Shown in pieces: positions 1 through 7,604 of a stretch of DNA of 64,000 bases. The translations under genes and the position numbers were made by a program. Numbering within the stretch: the stretch's first letter is position 1; every line of letters starts with the position of its first letter. Below the pieces are notes generated by a model, which was not told where the DNA came from, did not search any database, and worked only from the letters and a program-made list of their open reading frames with translations. The DNA comes from Methanosarcina vacuolata Z-761 (lineage in GTDB: Archaea > Halobacteriota > Methanosarcinia > Methanosarcinales > Methanosarcinaceae), in assembly GCF_000969905.1 (NCBI RefSeq), contig NZ_CP009520.1:1116001-1180000 (forward strand), read 5' to 3'.

Positions 1-163
1 GCCGATGTCTTCCGTCCATGATTTGCAGATCATCTTCATGCTCAATCTCATCAGTGAGAATCTGAAGTAAAATGCTGTATGTCACCGGATCTATATATTT
101 GACTATCTGAAGAATATACCATTGTACACCCGGATAACATATTGTTTCCCCTTGATGTTCTGC
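1..163 (-). pseudogene. Ferritin-like (DPS-like) protein fragment, running off the left edge
   Basis: Read on the minus strand, 163 down to 1 is open and encodes a peptide with YPGVQWYIL, DPVTYSILLQIL and DEIEHEDDL. The last segment carries the ExxH pattern of the final metal-binding helix of ferritin-like/DPS-like proteins. An in-frame TGA at 166-164 precedes it, and I see no start codon or ribosome site, so the first helices are missing. It is probably a 5'-truncated remnant, though a frameshift or continuation outside the window cannot be excluded. Its position next to a Fur/PerR-type regulator would suit an oxidative-stress locus. Confidence 0.45.
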
Positions 164-171
164 TCAAATTA

Positions 172-285
172 TGTTTCCTGAAACTTTTTAGATTCCTGAG
201 ACTCTTTAGATTTCTGAGATCCCTTAGATTCCCCGATACTCTTTAAATTTCTAAGATCCCTTAGATTTCCTGAGACTCCTTACAC
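172..285. repeat. Degenerate tandem repeat, about 16-17 bp unit
   Basis: Imperfect copies of a unit resembling TTAGATTTCTGAGACTC run through this stretch. The array overlaps the stop codon of the neighbouring Fur-family gene, so the last few residues (ESQEI) are encoded by repeat sequence. Confidence 0.6.
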
Positions 286-671
286 TTCTTACAGACACCA
301 TAAAAGTTAGTGCTCGTTGAAACAATAGTAAATCCTTCTATCTCCTCAGCTATCTTCATCGAGTAATCCAATAATTGTTCAGAATTGAAATCCTCCATCA
401 TTCCACATTCCCGGCAGATTAGATGGTGATGTGGAATGAAATTTGCTTCAAATCTTGAGACTCCTTTTACATTCACCTCCTCCAGTAAACCTTTCTCCGT
501 AAGAAATTTAAGATTTTTATATACAGTAGCCTTGCTTATACGCGTCAGTTTTTTCCTGACCCCATCATAAACTTCGTCTACAGTGGGATGACCATCATGT
601 TCGCGCAGGAAAGTAAGTATTTCGACTCTCTGGTTTGTGTATTTCATGTCAGCTTTCTCTGTGGGCTTCAT
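261..671 (-). CDS. Fur/PerR-family metal-dependent transcriptional regulator
   Basis: The protein is 136 residues, the usual Fur-family length. An N-terminal winged helix (about 10-75) contains the recognition-helix pattern RISKATVYKNLKFL typical of PerR/Fur. A C-terminal dimerisation and metal domain has HHHLICRECG followed by CKKC, giving two CxxC pairs for a structural zinc, plus His residues for the regulatory metal. The ATG at 671 is preceded by AGGTGG with 6 nt spacing. Family knowledge says such proteins repress iron-storage or peroxide-defence genes. The ferritin-like remnant downstream fits a PerR-like role, but which metal or oxidant is sensed cannot be read from sequence. The extreme C-terminus runs into a tandem repeat. 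Confidence 0.85.
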   Translation of the reverse strand: MKPTEKADMKYTNQRVEILTFLREHDGHPTVDEVYDGVRKKLTRISKATVYKNLKFLTEKGLLEEVNVKGVSRFEANFIPHHHLICRECGMMEDFNSEQLLDYSMKIAEEIEGFTIVSTSTNFYGVCKKCKESQEI

Positions 672-1004
672 TGATGTCCACCTAAATTACCTGTGAAAGC
701 AGGTTTACTCAGATATACATGATATCTATTACTAAATGATATTTATTATTATTTAATAATTACTATTATCTTTATTATCTCTTTACTCAGAGAAGCCTTG
801 TAATTGCTTTCTTTTTCTGGCGCCGTAGTTTGCAGTTTTCCCCACTAAAAGTACAGCTAAAGAACAGTAACGTTGGATAGAACTTGCCAGAGCAAGATTG
901 TACGTCTTTTGAATAAAATTTACAGTTTCCTACATCCTTATTTTGAATTTAATATAATTCGTTAACTACTAAACTTCTGAACTAACCTACACTCCTGAAC
1001 TAAC

Positions 1005-2252
1005 CTACACCCCTGTGCTATATCTAAGGATTGCGGCAATTCCACCGAAAGCTATCATAAGTTGAGAACCTTCATCGAAATCTGTTGATATAAAAGCAGT
1101 CCTTGCATTGCCTATGTCAGAGAGTTCTGAGAATTCGCCAACGATATCAGTAGTATCCGTAACTTCAAGTGCAGAACCACATTCAGGGCAATTTCCAGCC
1201 GCAGGAACAGCTTCATTGGACTTCCATTTTCTTGTTCTTTTATTCTCATATCCGCAAACACTGCATTTGAGAGTTACTCTTTCAGATCGCAGGTCTTCAG
1301 AAAGTAAAAGCACATCAACTGCCTTTAGTTCCAGATTTGCCCTTACACTGTCTTCTCCATAAGATACTTTACCAGATTCAGTAGCGAGTTCTTTATAAAA
1401 TAATTTCATATTTTTCTTTTGCTTAATCAAGTCAATACCCTGGAGTGTATCCTCTGCTGCATTTATTAACTCAGAAAAACCTGATTCATCCGTATACCCT
1501 GTATCGAAAAGTCCAAGAACCTTTTTCTGAAGCTCATAATGTAGAAATCCACCTTCATTGAACTCTTCTTTAGTCGGGGAATGCCCTCCTATAAGAATGC
1601 CTTTAAGTTCAGATGGCTCCACTTCAAGAAATGCCTCACTTGCAGCATTCCCTATTCTTTTGTAAAAATCATGAATCGAAATGCGTCTGAGCTGTTCAAA
1701 ACGATGTGCACTCTGCCCTCCTTTTCTTTGTTTTCCAGGGACGGTGGAGTGGAGATGCTTAATAACCTCAGTTTGCCTGCCCACAAGCATACCGATAGTT
1801 GCTTCTCTTAGATCTAGAAGTATGAGCCCATAAGTACTGCACTCTCTGAGCATTTCCTCAAGGGGCTCAAGATAAAAAATGGAATCACAGTGATATATGT
1901 AATCTACAACAGGTTCCGGAGAAAAAAGAACTTCATTTACCATGCCTGTCCTGTTAGCTCCGGCACTGACAGTTCCTGCAAAATAAACTATCCCGTTTTC
2001 GGGTATTTTGTTAAGAGATCTTAACTTTGCCAACAAAAAATCAAGGGTTCCCTGTACGTTATTGCCGGTAAGTTTTGACTTAATGTTTGAAGCCTGCTCA
2101 TGTTCTTCTCTCAAATGAGATATGACATCTGAAATCTGTTTCTCAGAAGGAATATAAAGGGAAATTAATTCTGTGTTATTTCCACTTTTATTTTTAAGAA
2201 TCTCAAGCTTCTTTTTTAATACATATTTTTCATATGTACAGTATTCAGCCGT
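1005..2252 (-). CDS. aRF1-like class-I peptide chain release factor, ACG at the start position
   Basis: From 2252 the frame gives 415 residues, the length I recall for archaeal aRF1. Visible motifs are the domain-1 stop-codon recognition elements NIKS and YHCDSIF, the catalytic GGQ within GKQRKGGQSAHRF, and a zinc-ribbon-like C-x2-C...C-x2-C in domain 3. No ATG, GTG or TTG exists in frame before a TTG at 2114, which would delete the start of domain 1 and has no ribosome site. At 2252 an ACG lies exactly 8 nt after GGAGG and is followed by codons for AEYCTYEKYVLKKKLE, which align from residue 2 with the family N-terminus as I know it. This suggests ATG changed to ACG, or initiation at ACG. Methanosarcinaceae are known to carry two aRF1 homologues, and only one was active in a published M. 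barkeri test. This is likely the second type. Confidence 0.8.
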   Translation of the reverse strand, partial: TAEYCTYEKYVLKKKLEILKNKSGNNTELISLYIPSEKQISDVISHLREEHEQASNIKSKLTGNNVQGTLDFLLAKLRSLNKIPENGIVYFAGTVSAGANRTGMVNEVLFSPEPVVDYIYHCDSIFYLEPLEEMLRECSTYGLILLDLREATIGMLVGRQTEVIKHLHSTVPGKQRKGGQSAHRFEQLRRISIHDFYKRIGNAASEAFLEVEPSELKGILIGGHSPTKEEFNEGGFLHYELQKKVLGLFDTGYTDESGFSELINAAEDTLQGIDLIKQKKNMKLFYKELATESGKVSYGEDSVRANLELKAVDVLLLSEDLRSERVTLKCSVCGYENKRTRKWKSNEAVPAAGNCPECGSALEVTDTTDIVGEFSELSDIGNARTAFISTDFDEGSQLMIAFGGIAAILRYSTGV

Positions 2253-2273
2253 TTCGACTTCCTCCTATCTCAT

Positions 2274-3163
2274 AAAAATGCAATTCAGTTGGTATGGCAA
2301 AATAAAACCGACTTAATAAAAGCAATTCAACAATCCGTTATCCCTTGTTTTTTATTTGTATCAGGAAGTCATCGAAACCCGTGGAAAAGACTCCGAGTTG
2401 TAAGTATCACCGATGACTACTATATATATACTTATATTTATATTTATAAGGGTGAATTTGCAAATACATAATGGCTTTGCACATAAAAATTATGGAAAGA
2501 ACAGGGTTCATGGGCATTATATGTCCATGAACCGTTGCATGCGATCAATATTTGCACCGAAAAGAGTTGAGATCTTCCATCACAACCTTATTTTCTGGTG
2601 CCCGTTTTTGTTGATCCATCCGTTTTTTCTTGGTGGCATAAATCCATTCGCTTTGATCCGTTCGTTTTAATCTGTTCTCTTATTCGTGGGGTTACAACCT
2701 ACAATTATTCCTAAACTTATTTAAAATAAATTATATGAAAAATTGGTTCTGAACAAATAATATTTCCATGTCAAATGTTTTGTTAGCAAACAACATTTAA
2801 ATATTAATTATGATTTCAAATTTTCTTAGATACTCAATTGAAGATCTCATATTCCACAGTACTGATTTTCAAATTAAATATTGTCTAATAGCGTTTTTAA
2901 TCAGATTCAAGTAATTTGGACTTTTAATGGCACTTAGAACCTATCCGAAAAGTATTGTGACTTACTTTGCGACTTACTTTGTTACTTACTTTATATTTAC
3001 AACTAGCAGTTTCATACTCAGATTGGTATTGTATATTACAGACCGATAGTAACTTTACGATATGCATTGACTTTCGGATATGCTCATAATCTCTCCATTT
3101 TATACTCTATCGATTTACTCATGTCCTTTCGGTTGCTATTCCTTTTTAGCTGATACACTAAAT
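2274..3163. other. Long AT-rich intergenic region; possible short inverted-repeat element
   Basis: I see no convincing gene here: the open frames are short, lack ribosome sites and match no family. TATCCGAAA at about 2942-2951 is mirrored by TTTCGGATA at about 3072-3080. The ~140 bp between contains imperfect GACTTACTTT repeats, which could be a decayed MITE. No target-site duplication was recognised. Confidence 0.35.
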
Positions 3164-4096
3164 TTATTGAACAACGGCGTAGACGAAAGACTTCAGGCTA
3201 TCAACTATTCTGTTTTTATTTATTCCTTGAAAATAGGCTTTTTTACAATCTTCCATAGTTACATTGTATACCTGTGTAAATCCACGCTGTGTAAGGAATA
3301 TATCAACTGTTCCTTCCTTGATACCGAACTTAAACGGTTCTCCCAGCTGTGATACTTGATTCCGAATGTTCCTCCCCGCCTCAAGTTTAGAACTTCCATC
3401 AACTGCAGACTGGGGAAAATAATCAAAGAGAATGCTACTGTTCTTTCCTGAGTTCTTTACAATAAAGGATAGGATTTCATCTACCACCTTTGGCTGAAGA
3501 TACATTAAGAGCCCTTCCATCAGGAAAAGAGTCTTAACGTGCCGGCTATATCCCATGTCTATCAACCTTTGACCAAAGTCTTCGGTTTCTAAATCGCAAG
3601 GGACATAGACAACGTGATCTGGCAAACTGCCAAAGATAATTTTTATTTTTTCCATTTTTATATTTTGTGTAGCAGGATGGTCTACCTCAAAAGTTTTGAT
3701 TTTCTCCAATCCTTCAATCCGATAGGCACGTGAATCATATCCTGCACCTAATATAACCAGTTGCTCGATACCTTCATCTATTGATTTTTTAACAAAGTCG
3801 TCAAAGAATCTGACTCTAGCAGCGATTGAGTTATTTCTTCCCGGAAAAAATTTGTCCAGCTGCTCATGCATTTTTCTTGCTTCATCTGGATGGTTAGCTC
3901 CCCACTCCAAAATCTCCGGGTTGATGAAATAGACTGCATACGGGTCATAACAGATTCGTTCGTCTTCGGGCTTCTGCGATTCAAAATGTCTGGCAAGTAA
4001 AACTCCCATGGCTGTCTTGCTGCCTGGTCCTGTTATTTCCTTAAACATTTTGTTCATATTGTTGAACTCTTTCTCTGCATTCTCAGACATTTCCAT
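3164..4096 (-). CDS. SAM-dependent methyltransferase, leucine carboxyl methyltransferase-like family
   Basis: The protein is 310 residues of the LCM/PPM1-type class I methyltransferase family that includes TIGR00027-like proteins. Family signatures are GVLLARHFES near the N-terminus, the SAM-binding loop LGAGYDSRAYR at about 118-128, the acidic ribose-binding segment EVDHPATQ, and LFLMEGLLMYL. The ATG at 4096 follows AAGGAG by about 10 nt. It stands alone with intergenic DNA on both sides. The substrate is unknown; in bacteria and actinomycetes the family is used for O-methylation of small molecules or polyketides. A role in protein carboxyl methylation is less likely. Confidence 0.8.
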   Translation of the reverse strand: MEMSENAEKEFNNMNKMFKEITGPGSKTAMGVLLARHFESQKPEDERICYDPYAVYFINPEILEWGANHPDEARKMHEQLDKFFPGRNNSIAARVRFFDDFVKKSIDEGIEQLVILGAGYDSRAYRIEGLEKIKTFEVDHPATQNIKMEKIKIIFGSLPDHVVYVPCDLETEDFGQRLIDMGYSRHVKTLFLMEGLLMYLQPKVVDEILSFIVKNSGKNSSILFDYFPQSAVDGSSKLEAGRNIRNQVSQLGEPFKFGIKEGTVDIFLTQRGFTQVYNVTMEDCKKAYFQGINKNRIVDSLKSFVYAVVQ

Positions 4097-4412
4097 ACAT
4101 AATATTCTCCTTTATTCTCTGCTCATTTAAGGTCAACATTAATCAATTTTTCAAATTAAAAATCTATCTTTTGCAGAGGCAAAATTTAAAGCGACTACTG
4201 AAGATACAATTTAATCGTAAATGATTTTCAGGTCTACTTGATATAATTCCGTTTATAGTACCAGCTCAGATGCCATCACACAAGAAAGCCTATTGAGTAA
4301 TTTATGGGGAAAAGTACTAGATTTTCCTGGACTGCTCTATGTTAGCTCCTAATCTGATTTTCTACAGGATTATTCTGCGTGCAGAGGTAATAGTTTATCA
4401 GCGAGGAAAAGT
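4097..4412. other. Intergenic region between divergent genes
   Basis: No gene is supported here. The stretch must hold the promoters of the minus-strand methyltransferase and the plus-strand surface protein, but I could not single out a TATA element with confidence. Confidence 0.3.
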
Positions 4413-5405
4413 ATGAAAAATAAAGTTCTTTTAGCATTTTTAATTTTCTTTCTTTTCGTTGCATTAGTAACAGTCGCATCGGCTGGAACAGAAACTCAGC
4501 TCACTCATGGTGAGCGATTAACATCAGGAATATCATTCTATGGAAACCATGTTTTTTGGACGGAAAGTGCTGGAAATGATGTACATGCTTATGACCTGAC
4601 TACAGGAAAACGAATAGATATTGATGGTCATGCTGCAGCCGGCCGAACTCATGCACATGGAAATAAGGTCGTATGGACTGGTGATATGGGTGATGCCGTT
4701 TATATGTACGACGTTTCTACAGGTAACGAAACTATGATAGCATCTGAACGGCGTGCCCCTACTATGATAGCATCTTACCGGCATGTCCCTGATATTTATG
4801 GCAATTATATAGTCTATACTAATAGCAACTATTCTTATGGTCAAGATCACAAAAATGACGGAATTTATCTGTACGATCTCAATACTGGCAATGAGACTAA
4901 AATAGCCACTGTTCACGGATATCCTGCTATATATGATAAGACAGTTGTATGGTCTCAAGCTGACAACAGCGGTGGTTATGATATCTACATGTATGACAGA
5001 TGTACTCACCAAACAAGCATAATAACAACTACAAATAGTTCAAGTTACGAGTCCCGCGGACTCGATATCTACGGAAATGTCATTGTATGGACAGAATCAG
5101 GCAATGTGTATATGTATGATATTACTACCCACAAAATAACTCCGGTTACCAAAAGTGGAAATGCAACTGATTCTGCAATCTATGGCAAACGGATAGTATA
5201 TACATTAGCTATCTTTTCTGGTATTGGGGACATCTACATGTATGACATATCTACTACCAAAAAAACCCGCATAACTACCAGCACCAATGCATTTAAACCA
5301 TCTATATATGGAGATAAAATCGTATATGTAGATGGCAAAAATTCGAAATATCCTGACGTAAGAGACATTTATCTATGTGACCTCAAGCTCAAAGCTGAGA
5401 GCTAA
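4413..5405 (+). CDS. Secreted beta-propeller (TolB/WD40-like) surface protein
   Basis: The protein is 330 residues. An N-terminal signal peptide (MKNKVLLAFLIFFLFVALV, cleavage near ASAG at about 25) leads into repeated blades of about 45-50 residues with the pattern Y-G-N-x-V-x-W-T...IYMYD-x-T-T, characteristic of Methanosarcina TolB/WD40-like propellers. About six blades are visible and there is no C-terminal anchor, so it is probably secreted or held by the S-layer. The first ~75 residues are almost the same as the N-terminus of the GH18 protein at 7605-10019, showing a recent common origin or gene conversion. The ligand is unknown. Confidence 0.75.
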   Translation: MKNKVLLAFLIFFLFVALVTVASAGTETQLTHGERLTSGISFYGNHVFWTESAGNDVHAYDLTTGKRIDIDGHAAAGRTHAHGNKVVWTGDMGDAVYMYDVSTGNETMIASERRAPTMIASYRHVPDIYGNYIVYTNSNYSYGQDHKNDGIYLYDLNTGNETKIATVHGYPAIYDKTVVWSQADNSGGYDIYMYDRCTHQTSIITTTNSSSYESRGLDIYGNVIVWTESGNVYMYDITTHKITPVTKSGNATDSAIYGKRIVYTLAIFSGIGDIYMYDISTTKKTRITTSTNAFKPSIYGDKIVYVDGKNSKYPDVRDIYLCDLKLKAES

Positions 5406-5756
5406 AAGCAATATTTACTGTATATCTGGCAGAATGCTACTAAGCCGCCTACATCGACTTTATTGAAAATAGACATGATATAATCACAATATAGAATAAT
5501 GACCTTTATTACTTACTTTTTAATTACAGTTTTGAATTTATATCGCAGATATGACTATTATATTAATAAGACTAAACAATTCATAAGATATGCCTAACAA
5601 TCTGGCTGCGCTTACATCAAACATGGAATTACTTTTATGTTTCAGAACAAATGATTCCATAGTCTCCAATGCTTTTTTGATAATATCTCAGTGTGTAAAA
5701 ATGAATTTCAGAACTAAAGAAATTCAGAAATATTGGTATTCTAAAAGTGGTTAGAT
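5406..5756. other. Intergenic region, nothing recognised
   Basis: AT-rich spacer between two plus-strand genes. I see no gene, repeat or clear terminator. Confidence 0.3.
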
Positions 5757-6407
5757 ATGCGGGTAATTACAAAGATTTTACTGAAAATTTTAGGTTTTTT
5801 TGTTTTATTGCAAATTGCATTAAGAATTCTAAAAAGATTTTATGTATTTTCACCACCAGCATTCATGGGACCTTTTTTAGATAGTGGTTTTAGAAGAAAA
5901 TTGCAACCTCCTGATAAAGTAATAAGGCGAAGCGGGATAACAGAAGGAATGCGTATTCTGGAAGTTGGATGCGGAAGCGGAGCGTTTACAACCTTCGCTG
6001 CAAAGGCCAGTGGAATTAAAGGAGAGGTATACGCTCTTGATATTCAACCAAAAATGTTAATGCAGCTAAAGAAGAAACTATCCAGACCAGAAAACAGAGA
6101 TATCAAAAATATCAAGCTTGTAGAAGGAGATGTGCATAAACTACCCTTTGATGATAATTCATTCGATTTGGTGTATACGGTAACAGTTCTTCAGGAACTC
6201 CCAGACAAAAATAGGGCTTTAAAGGAGATGAAAAGAGTTATGAAACCTGGTGGAATTCTTGCAGTAACAGAATTTTTACTTGATCCAGATTACCCTTTAA
6301 AATCTACTACTATTAAGTTAGGAGAAGAAGCTGGTTTTATCCTGGATAAAGTTGCAGGAAATCTCTGGAATTATACTGTAAGATTTAAGGCACAGAAATC
6401 TATGTGA
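5757..6407 (+). CDS. Membrane-anchored class I SAM-dependent methyltransferase
   Basis: The 216-residue protein begins with a hydrophobic helix (about 5-24, ILLKILGFFVLLQIALRIL) followed by basic residues, consistent with a single N-terminal anchor and a cytoplasmic enzyme domain. A methyltransferase-11/UbiE-like Rossmann fold follows, with motif I VGCGSGAFT at about 70, acidic motif II VYALDIQ, LVEGDVHKLPFDDNSFD, and the post-IV segment MKRVMKPGGILAVTE. The substrate is unknown; membrane association would suit a lipid or quinone-like substrate. There is no operon partner. Confidence 0.75.
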   Translation: MRVITKILLKILGFFVLLQIALRILKRFYVFSPPAFMGPFLDSGFRRKLQPPDKVIRRSGITEGMRILEVGCGSGAFTTFAAKASGIKGEVYALDIQPKMLMQLKKKLSRPENRDIKNIKLVEGDVHKLPFDDNSFDLVYTVTVLQELPDKNRALKEMKRVMKPGGILAVTEFLLDPDYPLKSTTIKLGEEAGFILDKVAGNLWNYTVRFKAQKSM

Positions 6408-6620
6408 AAAAGTTTGTTTACCTGTCAAGACTCGTTTCGTTAATACAATTGGATAGTGGACAATGTTAACTTTAAAAGTTGTCAACAGCGGTTAATAATT
6501 CCCATTTTCAACGGTTTGAAATTCTCTAATTTTCAATTTTTGAGAAAAGTGTGAAGACTGCAGGTAATGCTGAAAATGGAAAAGTGGTTATTGATACGAG
6601 ATAACTAATAACTTTTTCTA

Positions 6621-6929
6621 TTATTGTATTTTACATGATTTTTGGTATTCCATCTTTACTTTAGTATATCTTGCTCTTGAGTCTCTAGCGAATAATCTGT
6701 CAATACGATCCCATACGACAACCCATAAAAATTTAGCATAAGAAAAAGGATAATTCACCCAAAAAACCAACTTCTTGAAAAGCGATAGATTTCCATAGTC
6801 TTCTACCCACATAGATTCGCTTAGAAACCCTCGCCAGAAAACAGATTTTTGCATATGTTTCCATCGCTTGAACATATGACCTATTATGAATAAGAAGGTA
6901 CAAGTGATTGCAAATAGTTTTTTAGTCAT
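6621..6929 (-). CDS. Small conserved-looking membrane-associated protein of unknown function
   Basis: The ATG at 6929 follows GAGGTG with 6 nt spacing, which supports translation of 102 residues. An upstream in-frame GTG at 6938 would overlap the ribosome site and is less likely. One hydrophobic segment (LFAITCTFLFIIGHMF) lies at the N-terminus. The rest is rich in Trp, Phe, Lys and Arg (KSVFWRGFLSESMWVEDYG, WVVVWDRIDRLF). I do not recognise a family. It sits just downstream, on the minus strand, of the small HTH gene at 7048-7221, with a gap of about 120 bp. Confidence 0.45.
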   Translation of the reverse strand: MTKKLFAITCTFLFIIGHMFKRWKHMQKSVFWRGFLSESMWVEDYGNLSLFKKLVFWVNYPFSYAKFLWVVVWDRIDRLFARDSRARYTKVKMEYQKSCKIQ

Positions 6930-7047
6930 ATTTTTCACCTCAACGACTCATAAACTTAACAATAATAGGTTAACGGGAAAATGCATTAAAAGCAACACAT
7001 TTTATAAATCGTATCTTAACCGAATACAAAATAATATTTTTTCAAAA

Positions 7048-7221
7048 TTATACTTTTTTTCTTCCCATTTTCTTTCGTACATATCGTAAAACCCCATAGG
7101 AACAACCCAATAGAAGCATAATTTTAAAGGGTTTCTCACCTGCTTTGAGGAGTTCTTCGATTTTTTCATGATCAAATTTTGGTTTCTGACCTCTCCTTTT
7201 TGGAGGAAATTGGTGACTCAT
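7048..7221 (-). CDS. 57-residue helix-turn-helix protein
   Basis: This is a short frame with a good ribosome site: GAGGTG lies 8 nt before the ATG at 7221, and translation ends at the TAA at 7050-7048. The peptide starts MSHQFPPKRRGQKPKFDH and continues with EKIEELLKAGEKPFKIMLLLGCSYGVLRYV, split here only for length. That reads as a basic arm plus a helix-turn-helix like those of resolvases and small archaeal regulators (GxxPxKIxxLLGxSxGxxRYVxxK). It ends in a basic KKMGRKKV tail. The second gene on the same strand (6621-6929) could be cotranscribed. It could equally be a stand-alone N-terminal remnant of a transposase or recombinase. Confidence 0.5.
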   Translation of the reverse strand: MSHQFPPKRRGQKPKFDHEKIEELLKAGEKPFKIMLLLGCSYGVLRYVRKKMGRKKV

Positions 7222-7544
7222 TAAGATTTCACCTCTTCATATAATTTACTGTACTTTTAAGTTTATGATAACTGGTCGTTTTATAGGTTCAACTGTAGCT
7301 GAAAAAAAGTTCTTAGCTTCCATAGACTTGACAGAACATCAAGAAGGTTGAAAGAATCACTTACCAGCCTCATATTATCCTTCCCCACAATATAAGCATA
7401 TATAATAAAAATATAAAAGCTTTTCATATCAATTATTAATTTAAACTATTAATAGTTCTTGTATCTTTCAAGCAGGTAGGAGCAAAATTCAACTTTGTGC
7501 TGGCGCATCCTGCTGCAAGCAACGTGGTATGTTCGCGCTTCCGC

Positions 7545-7575
7545 TCCAAAAAAGATGAGAGGATCAACCTCTCAT
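7545..7575 (-). terminator. Hairpin plus T-tract terminator after the GH18/PKD gene
   Basis: On the minus strand ATGAGAGG and CCTCTCAT form a perfect 8-bp stem with a 5-nt loop (7575-7555). CTTTTTT follows directly. It lies about 30 nt past the stop codon at 7605, as expected for a transcription terminator. Confidence 0.6.
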
Positions 7576-7604
7576 TTCACATCTAATTCTGGATTTTGCC
7601 TTTT

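Noticed and set aside
1108-1362. Plus-strand frame opposite the release factor
   Set aside because: It is a shadow of the real minus-strand gene and has no ribosome site.
2289-2670. Plus-strand frames upstream of the release factor gene
   Set aside because: Low-complexity AT-rich translation (YIYTYIYIY) with no start signal.
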